A stretch of DNA of 64,000 nucleotides from Pandoraea eparura (GTDB taxonomy: Bacteria > Pseudomonadota > Gammaproteobacteria > Burkholderiales > Burkholderiaceae), in NCBI RefSeq assembly GCF_902459725.1, contig NZ_CABPSH010000007.1, forward strand, positions 62,001 through 126,000, written 5' to 3'. Below, piece after piece: positions 26,106 to 34,395 of this stretch. A program made the position numbers and the translations under genes. Within the stretch, counting starts at the first letter, position 1, and each line of letters begins with the position of its first letter. The notes under the pieces are model-generated. The model was not told the DNA's origin. It made no database searches and saw nothing but the letters and a program-made list of their open reading frames with translations.

Positions 26106-26804
26106 ATGTTGAAGCTGTCGATGCTGCAGCGCGCCGGGGTGCGCGGCTTTGTCCGGACGGTCGCGCTGCTGGCGAGCGCGGGTGCCATGCTGGGCGGTTG
26201 TTCCAGCTCGGCGCCGGCGCCCACGCCGATGGCCGTGATGCCCATGCCGCGTGTAGCGAATGTGCAGACGGGCGGGTCCATCTATCAGTCGACTACCGCC
26301 ACGAACTGGTTCGAGACGCCGGTCGCGCATCGCATCGGCGATCTGCTCACAATTGCGGTGTCTGAAAACTCGTCGAGCGGGAACAAGTCGCAGAGCGACA
26401 TCTCGCGCAACGCGAGCGTGACAGCCAAGAGCGCCAAGGCTGACGGGGCCGATTCGGTGCTGGAGCGCTGGTTCAACATCGGCCAGTCCGCGAGCAGTTT
26501 CAAGGGCAACGGCAGCAACAGTTCGAGCACGGCGCTGGCCGGCACGATTGCGGTGGCGATCGTGGAGGTGTTGCCCAACGGTGCGTATGTCGTGGGCGGG
26601 GAGAAGCAGGTGTTGCAAGGGCGCAATATGGAGACGTTCCGGTTTACGGGCGTAGTCAACAAGTTCGACATTTCACCGGGCAATGTGGTGGCGTCGAGCA
26701 AGGTGGGCCAGGCCAAGGTGGCGCGGGTGGACGAGGGCCAGGTGGCCGACGGGAGCAGCGGCGGGTGGCTGCAGGGCATTCTGCTCGGGGTGTCGCCGTT
26801 CTGA
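26106..26804 (+). CDS. FlgH-like L-ring lipoprotein, isolated copy
   Basis: 232 residues. The lipoprotein signal has lobox-type LGGC with C32. The body matches the L-ring protein FlgH (GSIYQSTTATNWFETPVAHR, GDLLTIAVSENSSSGNKSQS, YVVGGEKQVLQGRNMETFRF, ending GWLQGILLGVSPF). FlgH forms the outer-membrane bushing of the flagellar rod. Here no flgB-L genes adjoin it; instead it overlaps a second lipoprotein gene. That suggests a paralogue rather than the main L-ring gene, although a displaced sole copy cannot be excluded from this window. Confidence 0.85.
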   Translation: MLKLSMLQRAGVRGFVRTVALLASAGAMLGGCSSSAPAPTPMAVMPMPRVANVQTGGSIYQSTTATNWFETPVAHRIGDLLTIAVSENSSSGNKSQSDISRNASVTAKSAKADGADSVLERWFNIGQSASSFKGNGSNSSSTALAGTIAVAIVEVLPNGAYVVGGEKQVLQGRNMETFRFTGVVNKFDISPGNVVASSKVGQAKVARVDEGQVADGSSGGWLQGILLGVSPF

Positions 26805-27337
26805 TGAAGCGACTGGCGACTGTGCTGATGCTGGCGGTGGCCGCCAGCGCCACCCTGGGCGGGTGCCTCTTCACGACACCGGTGCCGGTGCTCGCCGCGC
26901 AGGTGGCCTCGAGCATGGTGTCGACGGGGGTGATGCTCTCGGATCAGTTGCCGTCCATCGTGCCGCCGACGGCGCCTGCCGCGCCGGAGCTGCTCTCGCA
27001 CAATGTGTGCATCGAGCTGTCGCCGGACGGCATTTCCGATTTGCTGCCGGCGATACAGGGACGCTTGCGCGCGTATGGCATCGTGAGCACGATCTATAGC
27101 CCGGGCACTTGGCCGACGGGCTGTATCGTGCTCAATTACTCGGTGCGGCGCGCCTGGCGCAACGCGTTGTGGGGCAATGCGTTGAGCGAATACCTCGCCT
27201 ACGCGACGCTGACGCTCAGCCGCAACGGGACAGTGATCAATACGGTGTACTTCGACGGTCGATCGCGCACGGTCGAATCATGGTCGGCGTCAAACTCGCG
27301 GATCGCGCAACTGGTGGATCGGCTGGTGGTGTTTTGA
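26804..27337 (+). CDS. Lipoprotein of unknown function coupled to the FlgH-like gene
   Basis: 177 residues starting at ATG 26804, which overlaps the flgH-like stop (CTGATG). The signal MKRLATVLMLAVAASATLGG ends at C21, a lipobox. The mature part has two cysteines (HNVCIEL and TGCIVLNY) and a C-terminal segment predicted to be beta-rich (AYATLTLSRNGTVINTVYFD). I recognise no family. Translational coupling to an L-ring homologue suggests the two lipoproteins act together in the outer membrane. Confidence 0.7.
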   Translation: MKRLATVLMLAVAASATLGGCLFTTPVPVLAAQVASSMVSTGVMLSDQLPSIVPPTAPAAPELLSHNVCIELSPDGISDLLPAIQGRLRAYGIVSTIYSPGTWPTGCIVLNYSVRRAWRNALWGNALSEYLAYATLTLSRNGTVINTVYFDGRSRTVESWSASNSRIAQLVDRLVVF

Positions 27338-27420
27338 GCGAGGCGGGGGAGAGGCAGACAGTGCTTCAGCCGAAACCCTGATAAGCGAGCGACTTGACAG
27401 CGAAAATTTGTTCATGGATG

Positions 27421-27433
27421 GTATACAGAATAC
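27421..27433. promoter_or_regulatory. GntR operator candidate, site 1 (amidase leader)
   Basis: GTATACAGAATAC, a 13-bp imperfect palindrome matching GTATAC-N-GTATAC at 11 of 12 positions, 18 bases before the amidase ATG. Overlap with the likely core promoter or ribosome-binding region fits repression. Confidence 0.75.
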
Positions 27434-27451
27434 TGAAATAAGTTTTCCATC

Positions 27452-28957
27452 ATGACAAATCCTATAGTCGACTCGCTCGACAACGATATCGCATCATGGC
27501 ACTCGCCCGGCGCTCCCCAATGGCACTACGCCACGGTGACGGCGGCACGGGCGGCGTTGCGGCGTCGTGAGGTCACGTCGGAGGCGCTCGTTGCCGCGTG
27601 TGAAGGGGCCTGGCGCCAATCGAATCCGAAGCTCAACGCGGTGGTGGTCAGCGACTTCGAGCAAGCGTATGCCGTCGCAAATCAGCGAGACACGGAGTTA
27701 CGCGCTGGTCGAGTCCGAGGGCCTTTGCACGGCATCCCGTTCACGATCAAGGAATCGTTTGACGTCAAGGGCTGGCCCACAACGGTCGGCGATCCGGCAT
27801 TCATCGACAATATTGCAGAGCAACATGCGAGCGTCGTGCAACGGCTGATGGATGCCGGTGCGATCCTGCTGGGCAAGACCAACGTGCCGATCTACCTGCG
27901 CGATTGGCAGAGCTACAACGACGTCTACGGCACCACGCGCAATCCCCACGATTTAAGACGCACACCGGGCGGCTCGTCGGGCGGCAGTGCCGCCGCCGTC
28001 GCCACGGGCATGGCCTTCTTCGATGTCGGCTCCGACATCGGCTCGTCGATTCGTAACCCTGCACACTACTGCGGCATCTTCTCGCACAAAAGCACGCACG
28101 GTCTCGTGCCCCTCGACGGCCATGGCCTGCCAGGCGGCGTGGCGTTCCCCGATATCAACGTGGCGGGCCCGCTGGCACGCAGCGCGGCCGACCTTGACAT
28201 AGTGCTCTCGGCCATTGCCGGTCCGTCGGCCGAGGCGGCCTGCGCCGTGCGCTTCGAGCTGCCGCGCTGTCAGGCGACCGACCTGCGCCAGATTCGCTTT
28301 GGCATTCTGTCGAATCACCCGGTTGCCGACGTCGACGCCGAGGTGGAGCAGGCGATCGTGCACCTCGGGCAGGATCTTGAGCGCCGTGGCGCGCAGGTGC
28401 TGTGGAATGCCCGCCCATCGTTGGACGCGGCCGAACTGATGCGTGTGTATACGTTGATGCTGCGGGCATCGACGTGCGGCTATCTGGGCGACGACGCATT
28501 CGAAGCCGCCGTGGCGGCGGCCGGTCAGGCTCCGGCGGACGACATGGGCTATGCGTCGCTTCAGTACGTGGGGGCGGCCATGCGGCATCGCGACTGGCTC
28601 CGATTGCAGCCGCTACGAGAGCGTTTCGCGGCCGCGTGGCGCGAATTGTTCGAGCGTGTGGACGTGCTGCTGTGCCCCGTGGCGGCCACGCCCGCGTTCG
28701 TGCTGAACGAGGAGGGCGCGCCTTGGCAACGCACGCTGGACGTCAACGGGCGCGCGCAGCCGCTCACGACGCAACTTTTCTGGGCCGGGCATTCCGGCTT
28801 GTGCGGCTTGCCCTCGACCGTTGCGCCCGCAGGGCGCACGGCACAGGGGCTGCCTGTGGGCGTACAGATCGTGGCGCCGCTGTATCACGACCTGCGCTCG
28901 ATCCATGTAGCCAGATTGCTTGAGGCCGCCGGCTACGCCTTCGCACCACCTGCCTGA
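27452..28957 (+). CDS. Amidase-signature family hydrolase
   Basis: 501 residues. The Ser-cisSer-Lys triad is readable: K100 (GPLHGIPFTIKESFDV), S175 (TPGGSSGGSAAAVATG) and S199 (DIGSSIRNPAHYCG). The usual GGS around the nucleophile reads GSS, a small deviation in the oxyanion loop. The enzyme hydrolyses a carboxamide to acid plus ammonia; the substrate cannot be read off. It is the first gene of the island, lies behind operator site 1, and is 42 bases before an MFS transporter gene, suggesting an imported amide is opened here or made downstream. Confidence 0.9.
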   Translation: MTNPIVDSLDNDIASWHSPGAPQWHYATVTAARAALRRREVTSEALVAACEGAWRQSNPKLNAVVVSDFEQAYAVANQRDTELRAGRVRGPLHGIPFTIKESFDVKGWPTTVGDPAFIDNIAEQHASVVQRLMDAGAILLGKTNVPIYLRDWQSYNDVYGTTRNPHDLRRTPGGSSGGSAAAVATGMAFFDVGSDIGSSIRNPAHYCGIFSHKSTHGLVPLDGHGLPGGVAFPDINVAGPLARSAADLDIVLSAIAGPSAEAACAVRFELPRCQATDLRQIRFGILSNHPVADVDAEVEQAIVHLGQDLERRGAQVLWNARPSLDAAELMRVYTLMLRASTCGYLGDDAFEAAVAAAGQAPADDMGYASLQYVGAAMRHRDWLRLQPLRERFAAAWRELFERVDVLLCPVAATPAFVLNEEGAPWQRTLDVNGRAQPLTTQLFWAGHSGLCGLPSTVAPAGRTAQGLPVGVQIVAPLYHDLRSIHVARLLEAAGYAFAPPA

Positions 28958-28999
28958 CCTTCCCTACGAAACCCACGACCCTCCAAGGAGGACACCTTC

Positions 29000-30319
29000 A
29001 TGTCCTGGCTCAGTTCACTATCGAGAAACGAGAAGCGCGCCCTTGCGGGCACGTTCATCGGCCATACGGTCGATGTCTACGACTTCATGATCTATTCCTT
29101 CCTCATCCCCGTGCTGCTCACAACGTGGGGCATGAGCAAGGCAACGGCAGGCAGCATCGTCACCTATACGTTGATCGCCTCGCTCGTGGGCGCCATCGGT
29201 GCGGGCCTACTGGCGGACCGCTATGGTCGCGTGCGTATCCTGCGCTGGACCATCGCGATCTTCGCGCTGGCGTGCTTTGGCTGCGGCCTGACCAACTCGC
29301 CGACGCAACTGACCATCATGCGCGTCGTCCAGGGCCTGGGTTTTGGCGGCGAATCGTCGCTGTGCATGGTGCTGGTCATGGAGACGATCCGCAATCCGGC
29401 CCATCGCGGCAAGTTCTCGGGCTTCACGGCGAGCAGCTATTCGTTCGGCTGGGCCTTGGCGGCACTCGCTTACAGCGCGATCTTCAACTGGCTCCCGCCA
29501 GAGACGGCCTGGCGCGTTTGCCTGTTCATCGGCGTGGCACCGGCTGTGATGGTGTTTTGGCTGCGCCGGAATCTGGAAGAGCCGGAGGCCTTTACCCGCT
29601 CGATGGCCGAGCGCCGTCAGACCAGCCCGCTCAAGACGATCTGCGGCGTATTCAGCGGCGGCCTTGCGGCCCGCACGCTCTGGTGCAGTCTGCTCTCGGG
29701 CGGCATGCTCGGCTCGTACTACGCGATCGCCACCTGGATGCCGACCTGGCTCAAGACTGAACGCGGACTGTCGGTGACGGGCACGGGCTTGTGGCTGGCC
29801 ATCACCATCGGCGGCTCCATCGTGGGCTATGCCGTGGGCGCCTGGGCGACCGACAGGCTGGGGCGTCGCCCGACCTACATCCTGTTCGCCGTCGGTGCGT
29901 TCGTGATGAGCATCGCTTACATGCTGATTCCGGCGCCGGTGCCCGTGATGATGGTGCTGGGCTTCCTGATGGGCGTGTTGATGCAAGGAACGTTCGCGGG
30001 GGTAGCGGCAACGATCTCGGAGACGTATCCCCATGAGATTCGCGCCACCGGCTATGGCGTGGCATACAACGCAGGACGCGTCATCGGCTCGGTATTTCCG
30101 TTCATCGCCGGTTGGCTCGCCAGCGGTCACACGACGCTCACGCTCGCCATCCCCATCGTGGCCGCTGTCGGCTATGGACTCGTCATCATTGCGGCCATCA
30201 TGCTGCCCGAAACCAACGGTATCAAGCTCGACGCCATCGAACCGGTGAACGCAAGCAACGACGATTCGCGCACCATTCACGCCGCCGTATCGGGCGTCAT
30301 CGGCCGCGCTGCCGACTGA
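29000..30319 (+). CDS. MFS transporter, SHS/aromatic-acid-like
   Basis: 439 residues, 12 predicted transmembrane helices. The MFS motif A occurs after helix 2 (GLLADRYGRVRILR) and again after helix 8 (WATDRLGRRPTYIL). The N-terminus (GTFIGHTVDVYDFMIYSFLI) has the acidic residues of proton-coupled organic-acid porters in the SHS/AAHS groups. Strong ribosome site AAGGAGG 8 bases upstream. As it is cotranscribed with the amidase it probably imports the pathway substrate. Confidence 0.9.
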   Translation: MSWLSSLSRNEKRALAGTFIGHTVDVYDFMIYSFLIPVLLTTWGMSKATAGSIVTYTLIASLVGAIGAGLLADRYGRVRILRWTIAIFALACFGCGLTNSPTQLTIMRVVQGLGFGGESSLCMVLVMETIRNPAHRGKFSGFTASSYSFGWALAALAYSAIFNWLPPETAWRVCLFIGVAPAVMVFWLRRNLEEPEAFTRSMAERRQTSPLKTICGVFSGGLAARTLWCSLLSGGMLGSYYAIATWMPTWLKTERGLSVTGTGLWLAITIGGSIVGYAVGAWATDRLGRRPTYILFAVGAFVMSIAYMLIPAPVPVMMVLGFLMGVLMQGTFAGVAATISETYPHEIRATGYGVAYNAGRVIGSVFPFIAGWLASGHTTLTLAIPIVAAVGYGLVIIAAIMLPETNGIKLDAIEPVNASNDDSRTIHAAVSGVIGRAAD

Positions 30320-30385
30320 CCGCTTTCCCGTTTCTGCGGTCATCCCGCACAGGCAATTTGTTGTATTGGCATTTCCGTTGAAACG

Positions 30386-30398
30386 GTATACAGTGTAC
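30386..30398. promoter_or_regulatory. GntR operator candidate, site 2 (diiron oxidase leader)
   Basis: GTATACAGTGTAC, 11 of 12 positions of GTATAC-N-GTATAC, 79 bases before the oxidase ATG, in the 158-base gap after the MFS gene. This implies a separate promoter for the genes 30478-34325. Confidence 0.78.
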
Positions 30399-30477
30399 AA
30401 AAATGGCAAATCGCCCTCGCTTCTTCCCATCACAAAAGGGGGGGGCGGGGGATCCACCTGGAACCAAGGAGTCAGAC

Positions 30478-31209
30478 ATGGCTGAACTGATGGACCGCGA
30501 GACCTTCCGCGCGGCACTCGAAGAAGCAATCAAGGGCAAGAGCGCGAACAAGGCACCGTTCAGCATCGCGTGGGCAAGCGGCAAACTATCGCGGGCGCAC
30601 CTTGCTCGCTGGGCGGAGAACCACTATCACTATGTGGGGCCGTTCGCCGATTACCTCGGCTATCTGTACGCCCGTACGCCAGACCACATGACCGAGGCGA
30701 AGGACTTTCTGCTCGCGAACATGTACGAAGAGGAGATTGGCGGTGATCGCCACACCGACCTGCTGATCCGCTTCGCCGAAGCGTGCGGCACGACGCGCGA
30801 GCGCGTCGTCGACCCGGACAACATGTCGCCGACGACGCGCGGGCTGCAAAGCTGGTGTTACGCGGTCGCCATGCGTGAAGATCCGGTGGTGGCGGTGGCC
30901 GGGCTGGTCGTCGGTCTGGAATCACAAGTGCCGTCGATCTATCGCAAGCAGACGCCCACGCTGCGCGAGACGTACAAGTTCACGGACGAGGAAGTCGAGT
31001 TCTTCGATTTGCACATCGTCTCCGACGAAATTCATGGCGAGCGCGGTTACCAGATCGTGCTGGAGAACGCGAACACGCCCGAATTGCAGCAGCGTTGCCT
31101 GAAGATCTGCGAGATCGGTGCGCAGATGCGTCTGCTGTATACGACCGCGCTGTACTACGACTACGTCGAGAACGAGGTGTCGCTGCCTGAGCTGGGATTG
31201 GCCGCCTGA
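30478..31209 (+). CDS. TenA/PqqC-like heme-oxygenase-fold diiron oxidase
   Basis: 243 residues, all-helical. It carries the six-ligand set of heme-oxygenase-like diiron oxidases: E85, H92 (E-x6-H in MYEEEIGGDRH), E148 (VVGLESQVP), and H179, D183, H186 (H-x3-D-x2-H in DLHIVSDEIHG). The spacing is nearly that of the chlamydial p-aminobenzoate enzyme CADD. Such enzymes use two irons and O2 for N-oxygenation, C-C cleavage or desaturation. Here it heads a unit with ALDH, a ferredoxin reductase and ferredoxins, so electrons could be supplied directly. Annotation pipelines may call it a TenA-type regulator; the ligands argue for an enzyme. Confidence 0.85.
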   Translation: MAELMDRETFRAALEEAIKGKSANKAPFSIAWASGKLSRAHLARWAENHYHYVGPFADYLGYLYARTPDHMTEAKDFLLANMYEEEIGGDRHTDLLIRFAEACGTTRERVVDPDNMSPTTRGLQSWCYAVAMREDPVVAVAGLVVGLESQVPSIYRKQTPTLRETYKFTDEEVEFFDLHIVSDEIHGERGYQIVLENANTPELQQRCLKICEIGAQMRLLYTTALYYDYVENEVSLPELGLAA

Positions 31210-31305
31210 ACGACGTTCTGCCGCGCCGCCGCCCTCGACAGCATGTCGTCAAACGGATCTTGCGGTGGCGCGGGTGTTGAAGACCTCTTGCAGGACGCAG
31301 CTTTC

Positions 31306-32760
31306 ATGACGACCGTTCCGACTTTCCTGAACTATATCGACGGCGAATGGTGCGCGAGCCGCTCGGGCGCCACGTTCCCGAACCTGAACCCGGCCGATAC
31401 GCGCGACGTCGTCGGCCATTTCCAGGCGTCGGGCGAAGCCGATGCGCAAGCCGCCGTGCGCGCCGCCGCCTCGGCATTCCCTTCCTGGAAGCGTCTGCCG
31501 GCGGGCGCTCGCGCCAGGATACTGCTCGACGCCGCCGCCTATCTCGAACGCCACGCCGAGCGCTTCGGCGAAGAACTCACGCGCGAGGAGGGCAAGCAAA
31601 AGGCGCTTGCCAAGGACGAGTTCCTGCGCGCGGCGCAGACGCTGCGCTACTACGCCATCGAGGCGCAATCCTACGGCGGCGAAACGTTTCCAAACGACGA
31701 CAATGACATGACGGTATACACGGTGCGCGAACCGTTGGGTGTCGTTACCGTGATCTCGCCCTGGAATTTCCCTGTCTCGATCCCCGCACGAAAGATCGCC
31801 CCGGCGCTGGTGTGCGGCAACACGGTGGTTTTCAAGCCGGCATCCGATGCGCCGTTAAGCGGATTGCGCCTGGCTGAAGCGTTTGTGGAAGCCGGCATCC
31901 CGAAGGGCGTGTTGAATTTCGTGACGGGCAGCGCTTCGGCCGTCGGTCCGACGCTGGTCGGCGCGCGCGAAGTCCGAGCCATTTCCTTCACCGGCTCGAC
32001 GTCGGCCGGCGAGCAGATTCACCGAGCCGCGTCGCTGTCGACCCGCACGCAGATGGAGCTTGGGGGCAAGAACCCGCTGATCGTGCTCGACGTTGGTGAT
32101 ATCGACCGCGCCGTCGATCTGACCATCAAGGGCGGCTTCTCCCTCACGGGGCAGGCATGTACCGGCACCAGCCGTGTACTCGTCGCTCGCGCGATTCGCG
32201 CGACGTTCGTCGAGCGGCTCGCCGCCAGGACGGCGTCACTCAAGATTGGTAACGGCATGCAACCGGGCATCGATATCGGACCGCTTGCCACAAAGACGCA
32301 GTTGAGCACGGTGCTCGACTACATCGCGATTGGCAAACAGGAGGCCACGCTGGTGTGCGGCGGCGAGCCACTCACGCATGACGTTTATGCCCACGGATAT
32401 TTCGTCACCCCGGCGATCTTCGCAGACGTGCCGCGCGACGCGCGAATTGCACGAGAAGAGATTTTCGGTCCGGTCATTGCGGTGATCGACGTCGATGGTT
32501 ACGAAGACGCGATTGCTGTGGCCAACGACAGCGACTACGGATTGGCTGCGTCGCTCGTGACGCAGAACGCTCAACTGATGCATCGGTTCGCCAGCGATAT
32601 CGAAGCCGGCACCGTCAAGATCAACCGCACGACCACGGGCAATCTCATCAACGCGCCGTTCGGCGGTCTCAAGCAGTCGAGCACCGCGACGTTCAGGGAG
32701 TCCGGGCGCGATGGCCTCGAGTTCTATCTCCAGATCAAGACCGTGTATCGCGGTGCTTAA
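31306..32760 (+). CDS. NAD(P)-dependent aldehyde dehydrogenase
   Basis: 484 residues. Oxyanion N154 (SPWNFPVSIP), general base E251 (MELGGKNPLIV) and nucleophile C285 (TGQACTGTSR) are all present, with SFTGSTSAG for the nucleotide. It resembles the alpha-ketoglutarate-semialdehyde/succinate-semialdehyde branch of class-3-like ALDHs. It would oxidise an aldehyde generated in the pathway, perhaps by the upstream oxidase. ATG 31306 has only a weak upstream GGA; a start at 31243 would add 21 residues. Confidence 0.92.
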   Translation: MTTVPTFLNYIDGEWCASRSGATFPNLNPADTRDVVGHFQASGEADAQAAVRAAASAFPSWKRLPAGARARILLDAAAYLERHAERFGEELTREEGKQKALAKDEFLRAAQTLRYYAIEAQSYGGETFPNDDNDMTVYTVREPLGVVTVISPWNFPVSIPARKIAPALVCGNTVVFKPASDAPLSGLRLAEAFVEAGIPKGVLNFVTGSASAVGPTLVGAREVRAISFTGSTSAGEQIHRAASLSTRTQMELGGKNPLIVLDVGDIDRAVDLTIKGGFSLTGQACTGTSRVLVARAIRATFVERLAARTASLKIGNGMQPGIDIGPLATKTQLSTVLDYIAIGKQEATLVCGGEPLTHDVYAHGYFVTPAIFADVPRDARIAREEIFGPVIAVIDVDGYEDAIAVANDSDYGLAASLVTQNAQLMHRFASDIEAGTVKINRTTTGNLINAPFGGLKQSSTATFRESGRDGLEFYLQIKTVYRGA

Positions 32761-32802
32761 TGCAAGCCGCACACGTGTTCCCGTCAACTTATTCCCTTTA
32801 AC

Positions 32803-33282
32803 ATGAAACCCTTCTTCAAACTTGAACTTGCCGAAGCCCGCCACATGATCGCCGCGGCCATCGGGCGCTCGCAGGAAATCGGTGTCCTCGAATCCGTCTG
32901 CGTGGTCGACGAAGGCGGCTTCCCGCTCGCGCTCGAACGCATGGACGGCGGGCGCATCACCGGGCCGCAAATTGCCTGGAACAAGGCATTCACGGCTGCC
33001 GGGCACAAGCGCTCAACGCATCTGTTCACCACGCCGCCGAATGGCCCGGCGCTGCCCGGCAATGAAGCTTTCGGTATTCAGTGGAGCTTCGAGGGGCGCT
33101 TCGCGGCGTTTGTCGGGGGCTTTCCCATCGTCGTCGACAAGCAAGTGGTCGGTGGCATCGGTTTGTCGGGCGGCAACGGCGAACAAGATACCCAGGCCGG
33201 GCTGGCCGGGCTCGCGGCACTGCAGGCGCTGCTGCGCGAGAGCGGCAGAGAAGTGCTCGTGCAACCCGACATCAAGCTTTGA
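32803..33282 (+). CDS. GlcG/HbpS-family protein
   Basis: 159 residues matching the GlcG/HbpS (DUF336) fold: LELAEARHMIAAAIGRSQEI, VVDEGGFPLALERMDG, GGFPIVVDKQVVGGIGLSGG. Members bind heme/cobalamin or act as small accessory proteins in catabolic operons; some are reported as enzymes. No signal peptide, so it is cytoplasmic. It lies 42 bases after the ALDH gene and 14 bases before the reductase start. Confidence 0.88.
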   Translation: MKPFFKLELAEARHMIAAAIGRSQEIGVLESVCVVDEGGFPLALERMDGGRITGPQIAWNKAFTAAGHKRSTHLFTTPPNGPALPGNEAFGIQWSFEGRFAAFVGGFPIVVDKQVVGGIGLSGGNGEQDTQAGLAGLAALQALLRESGREVLVQPDIKL

Positions 33283-33296
33283 CGGAGACGTGCGCC

Positions 33297-34325
33297 GTGA
33301 GCTATCGAATCACATGGATAGAGGCTCAGTGCAGCTTCGAGGCGACGTCCGACGAAACCGTCCTCGAGGCAGCCCGGCGCGCGGGTGTCGTGCTGCCGTC
33401 CGAGTGTGAGTTCGGGGGGTGCGGGACCTGCCGGGTCAAGCTCGCGCAGGGGCGGGTGCAATACGACGAGATGCCGGACGCCCTTTCGCAGGACGAGGCC
33501 GACGCGGGCTACGCACTGCTGTGTCAGGCCCGCGCGTGCGCCGATCTGACGATCAGCACCGAGAGATCGCTCGATGCGCCTGCACCGGCGCAGCGGCGTC
33601 AGGTGAGCGTCGTGCGCACGGAGCCGCTCGGGCCGGACGTTACGCGGCTGGTGCTGGCGTCGCGCGAGAGGGCGCCTTGGGTGTTCCGTCCCGGTCAGTA
33701 TCTGGACGTGTTGCTCGGCGACACGGGGCCGCGCAGCTTCTCCATGGCGTGTGCGCCCGAAGCGGGCGACAGGCCAGGGGAAGTCGAGCTCCACATCCGC
33801 AGCATCGAGGGCGGATATTTCACCCAGATGCGTTTGAGCAAACTCCGTCCCGGCGACACGCTCGACGTGGAAGTGCCGCTAGGCGGGTTTGGTTATCACG
33901 AAGACGACTATCGGCCCATCGTGATGGTCGCCACGGGTACGGGCATCGCGCCGCTGCGCAGCATGCTGGCACAGATGCTGGCAAGTGGTGCGCCACCCAT
34001 CGACCTATATTGGGGCGGACGTACGCAAGCGGCGCTCTACCTCCACGACGAGCTGACCGCGCTCGCGAATCAGCGCGAAGACTTCCGCTACGTCCCGGTG
34101 TTGTCGCGTCCGGATGATAACTGGGCGGGGGCGCGAGGTTACGTGCAGGACGCCGTGCTCGCCGATCATCCCGATCTTTCCGAGCACTCGGTGTATCTGT
34201 GCGGCTCACCGGTGATGATTGCCGAGGCCAAAACGGCGTTCGTTGCCAACGGGGCCAGCGTACGTTACTTGTATGCAGACAGCTTCACGTTCCAGCATCC
34301 CGCGCGGGAAGACGCGGCCGCCTGA
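33297..34325 (+). CDS. 2Fe-2S/FAD/NAD(P)H ferredoxin-reductase
   Basis: 342 residues. N-terminal plant-type ferredoxin domain with C-x4-C-x2-C (SECEFGGCGTCRVK) and a fourth Cys in LLCQARA; FAD domain with RSFSMACAPE; NAD(P)H domain with ATGTGIAPLRSML and YLCGSPVMI. This order is that of CDP-6-deoxy-glucoseen reductase/oxygenase reductases. It transfers electrons from NAD(P)H to a ferredoxin or an oxygenase; the two ferredoxins encoded nearby and the diiron oxidase are the obvious acceptors. GTG start 33297 fits the conserved N-terminus (SYRITWIEAQCSFEA). Confidence 0.9.
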   Translation: MSYRITWIEAQCSFEATSDETVLEAARRAGVVLPSECEFGGCGTCRVKLAQGRVQYDEMPDALSQDEADAGYALLCQARACADLTISTERSLDAPAPAQRRQVSVVRTEPLGPDVTRLVLASRERAPWVFRPGQYLDVLLGDTGPRSFSMACAPEAGDRPGEVELHIRSIEGGYFTQMRLSKLRPGDTLDVEVPLGGFGYHEDDYRPIVMVATGTGIAPLRSMLAQMLASGAPPIDLYWGGRTQAALYLHDELTALANQREDFRYVPVLSRPDDNWAGARGYVQDAVLADHPDLSEHSVYLCGSPVMIAEAKTAFVANGASVRYLYADSFTFQHPAREDAAA

Positions 34326-34395
34326 GTCGACTGAAGCGAATGAAGGGGGCGAGACGGGATCGGGGGTACCGTCTGCCCTCTTGTCATTTGATGCG

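Noticed and set aside
31714-31726. A further GTATAC in the ALDH gene
   Set aside because: Only one half of the palindrome is present (GTATACACGGTGC) and it lies within coding sequence, so it is not counted as an operator.
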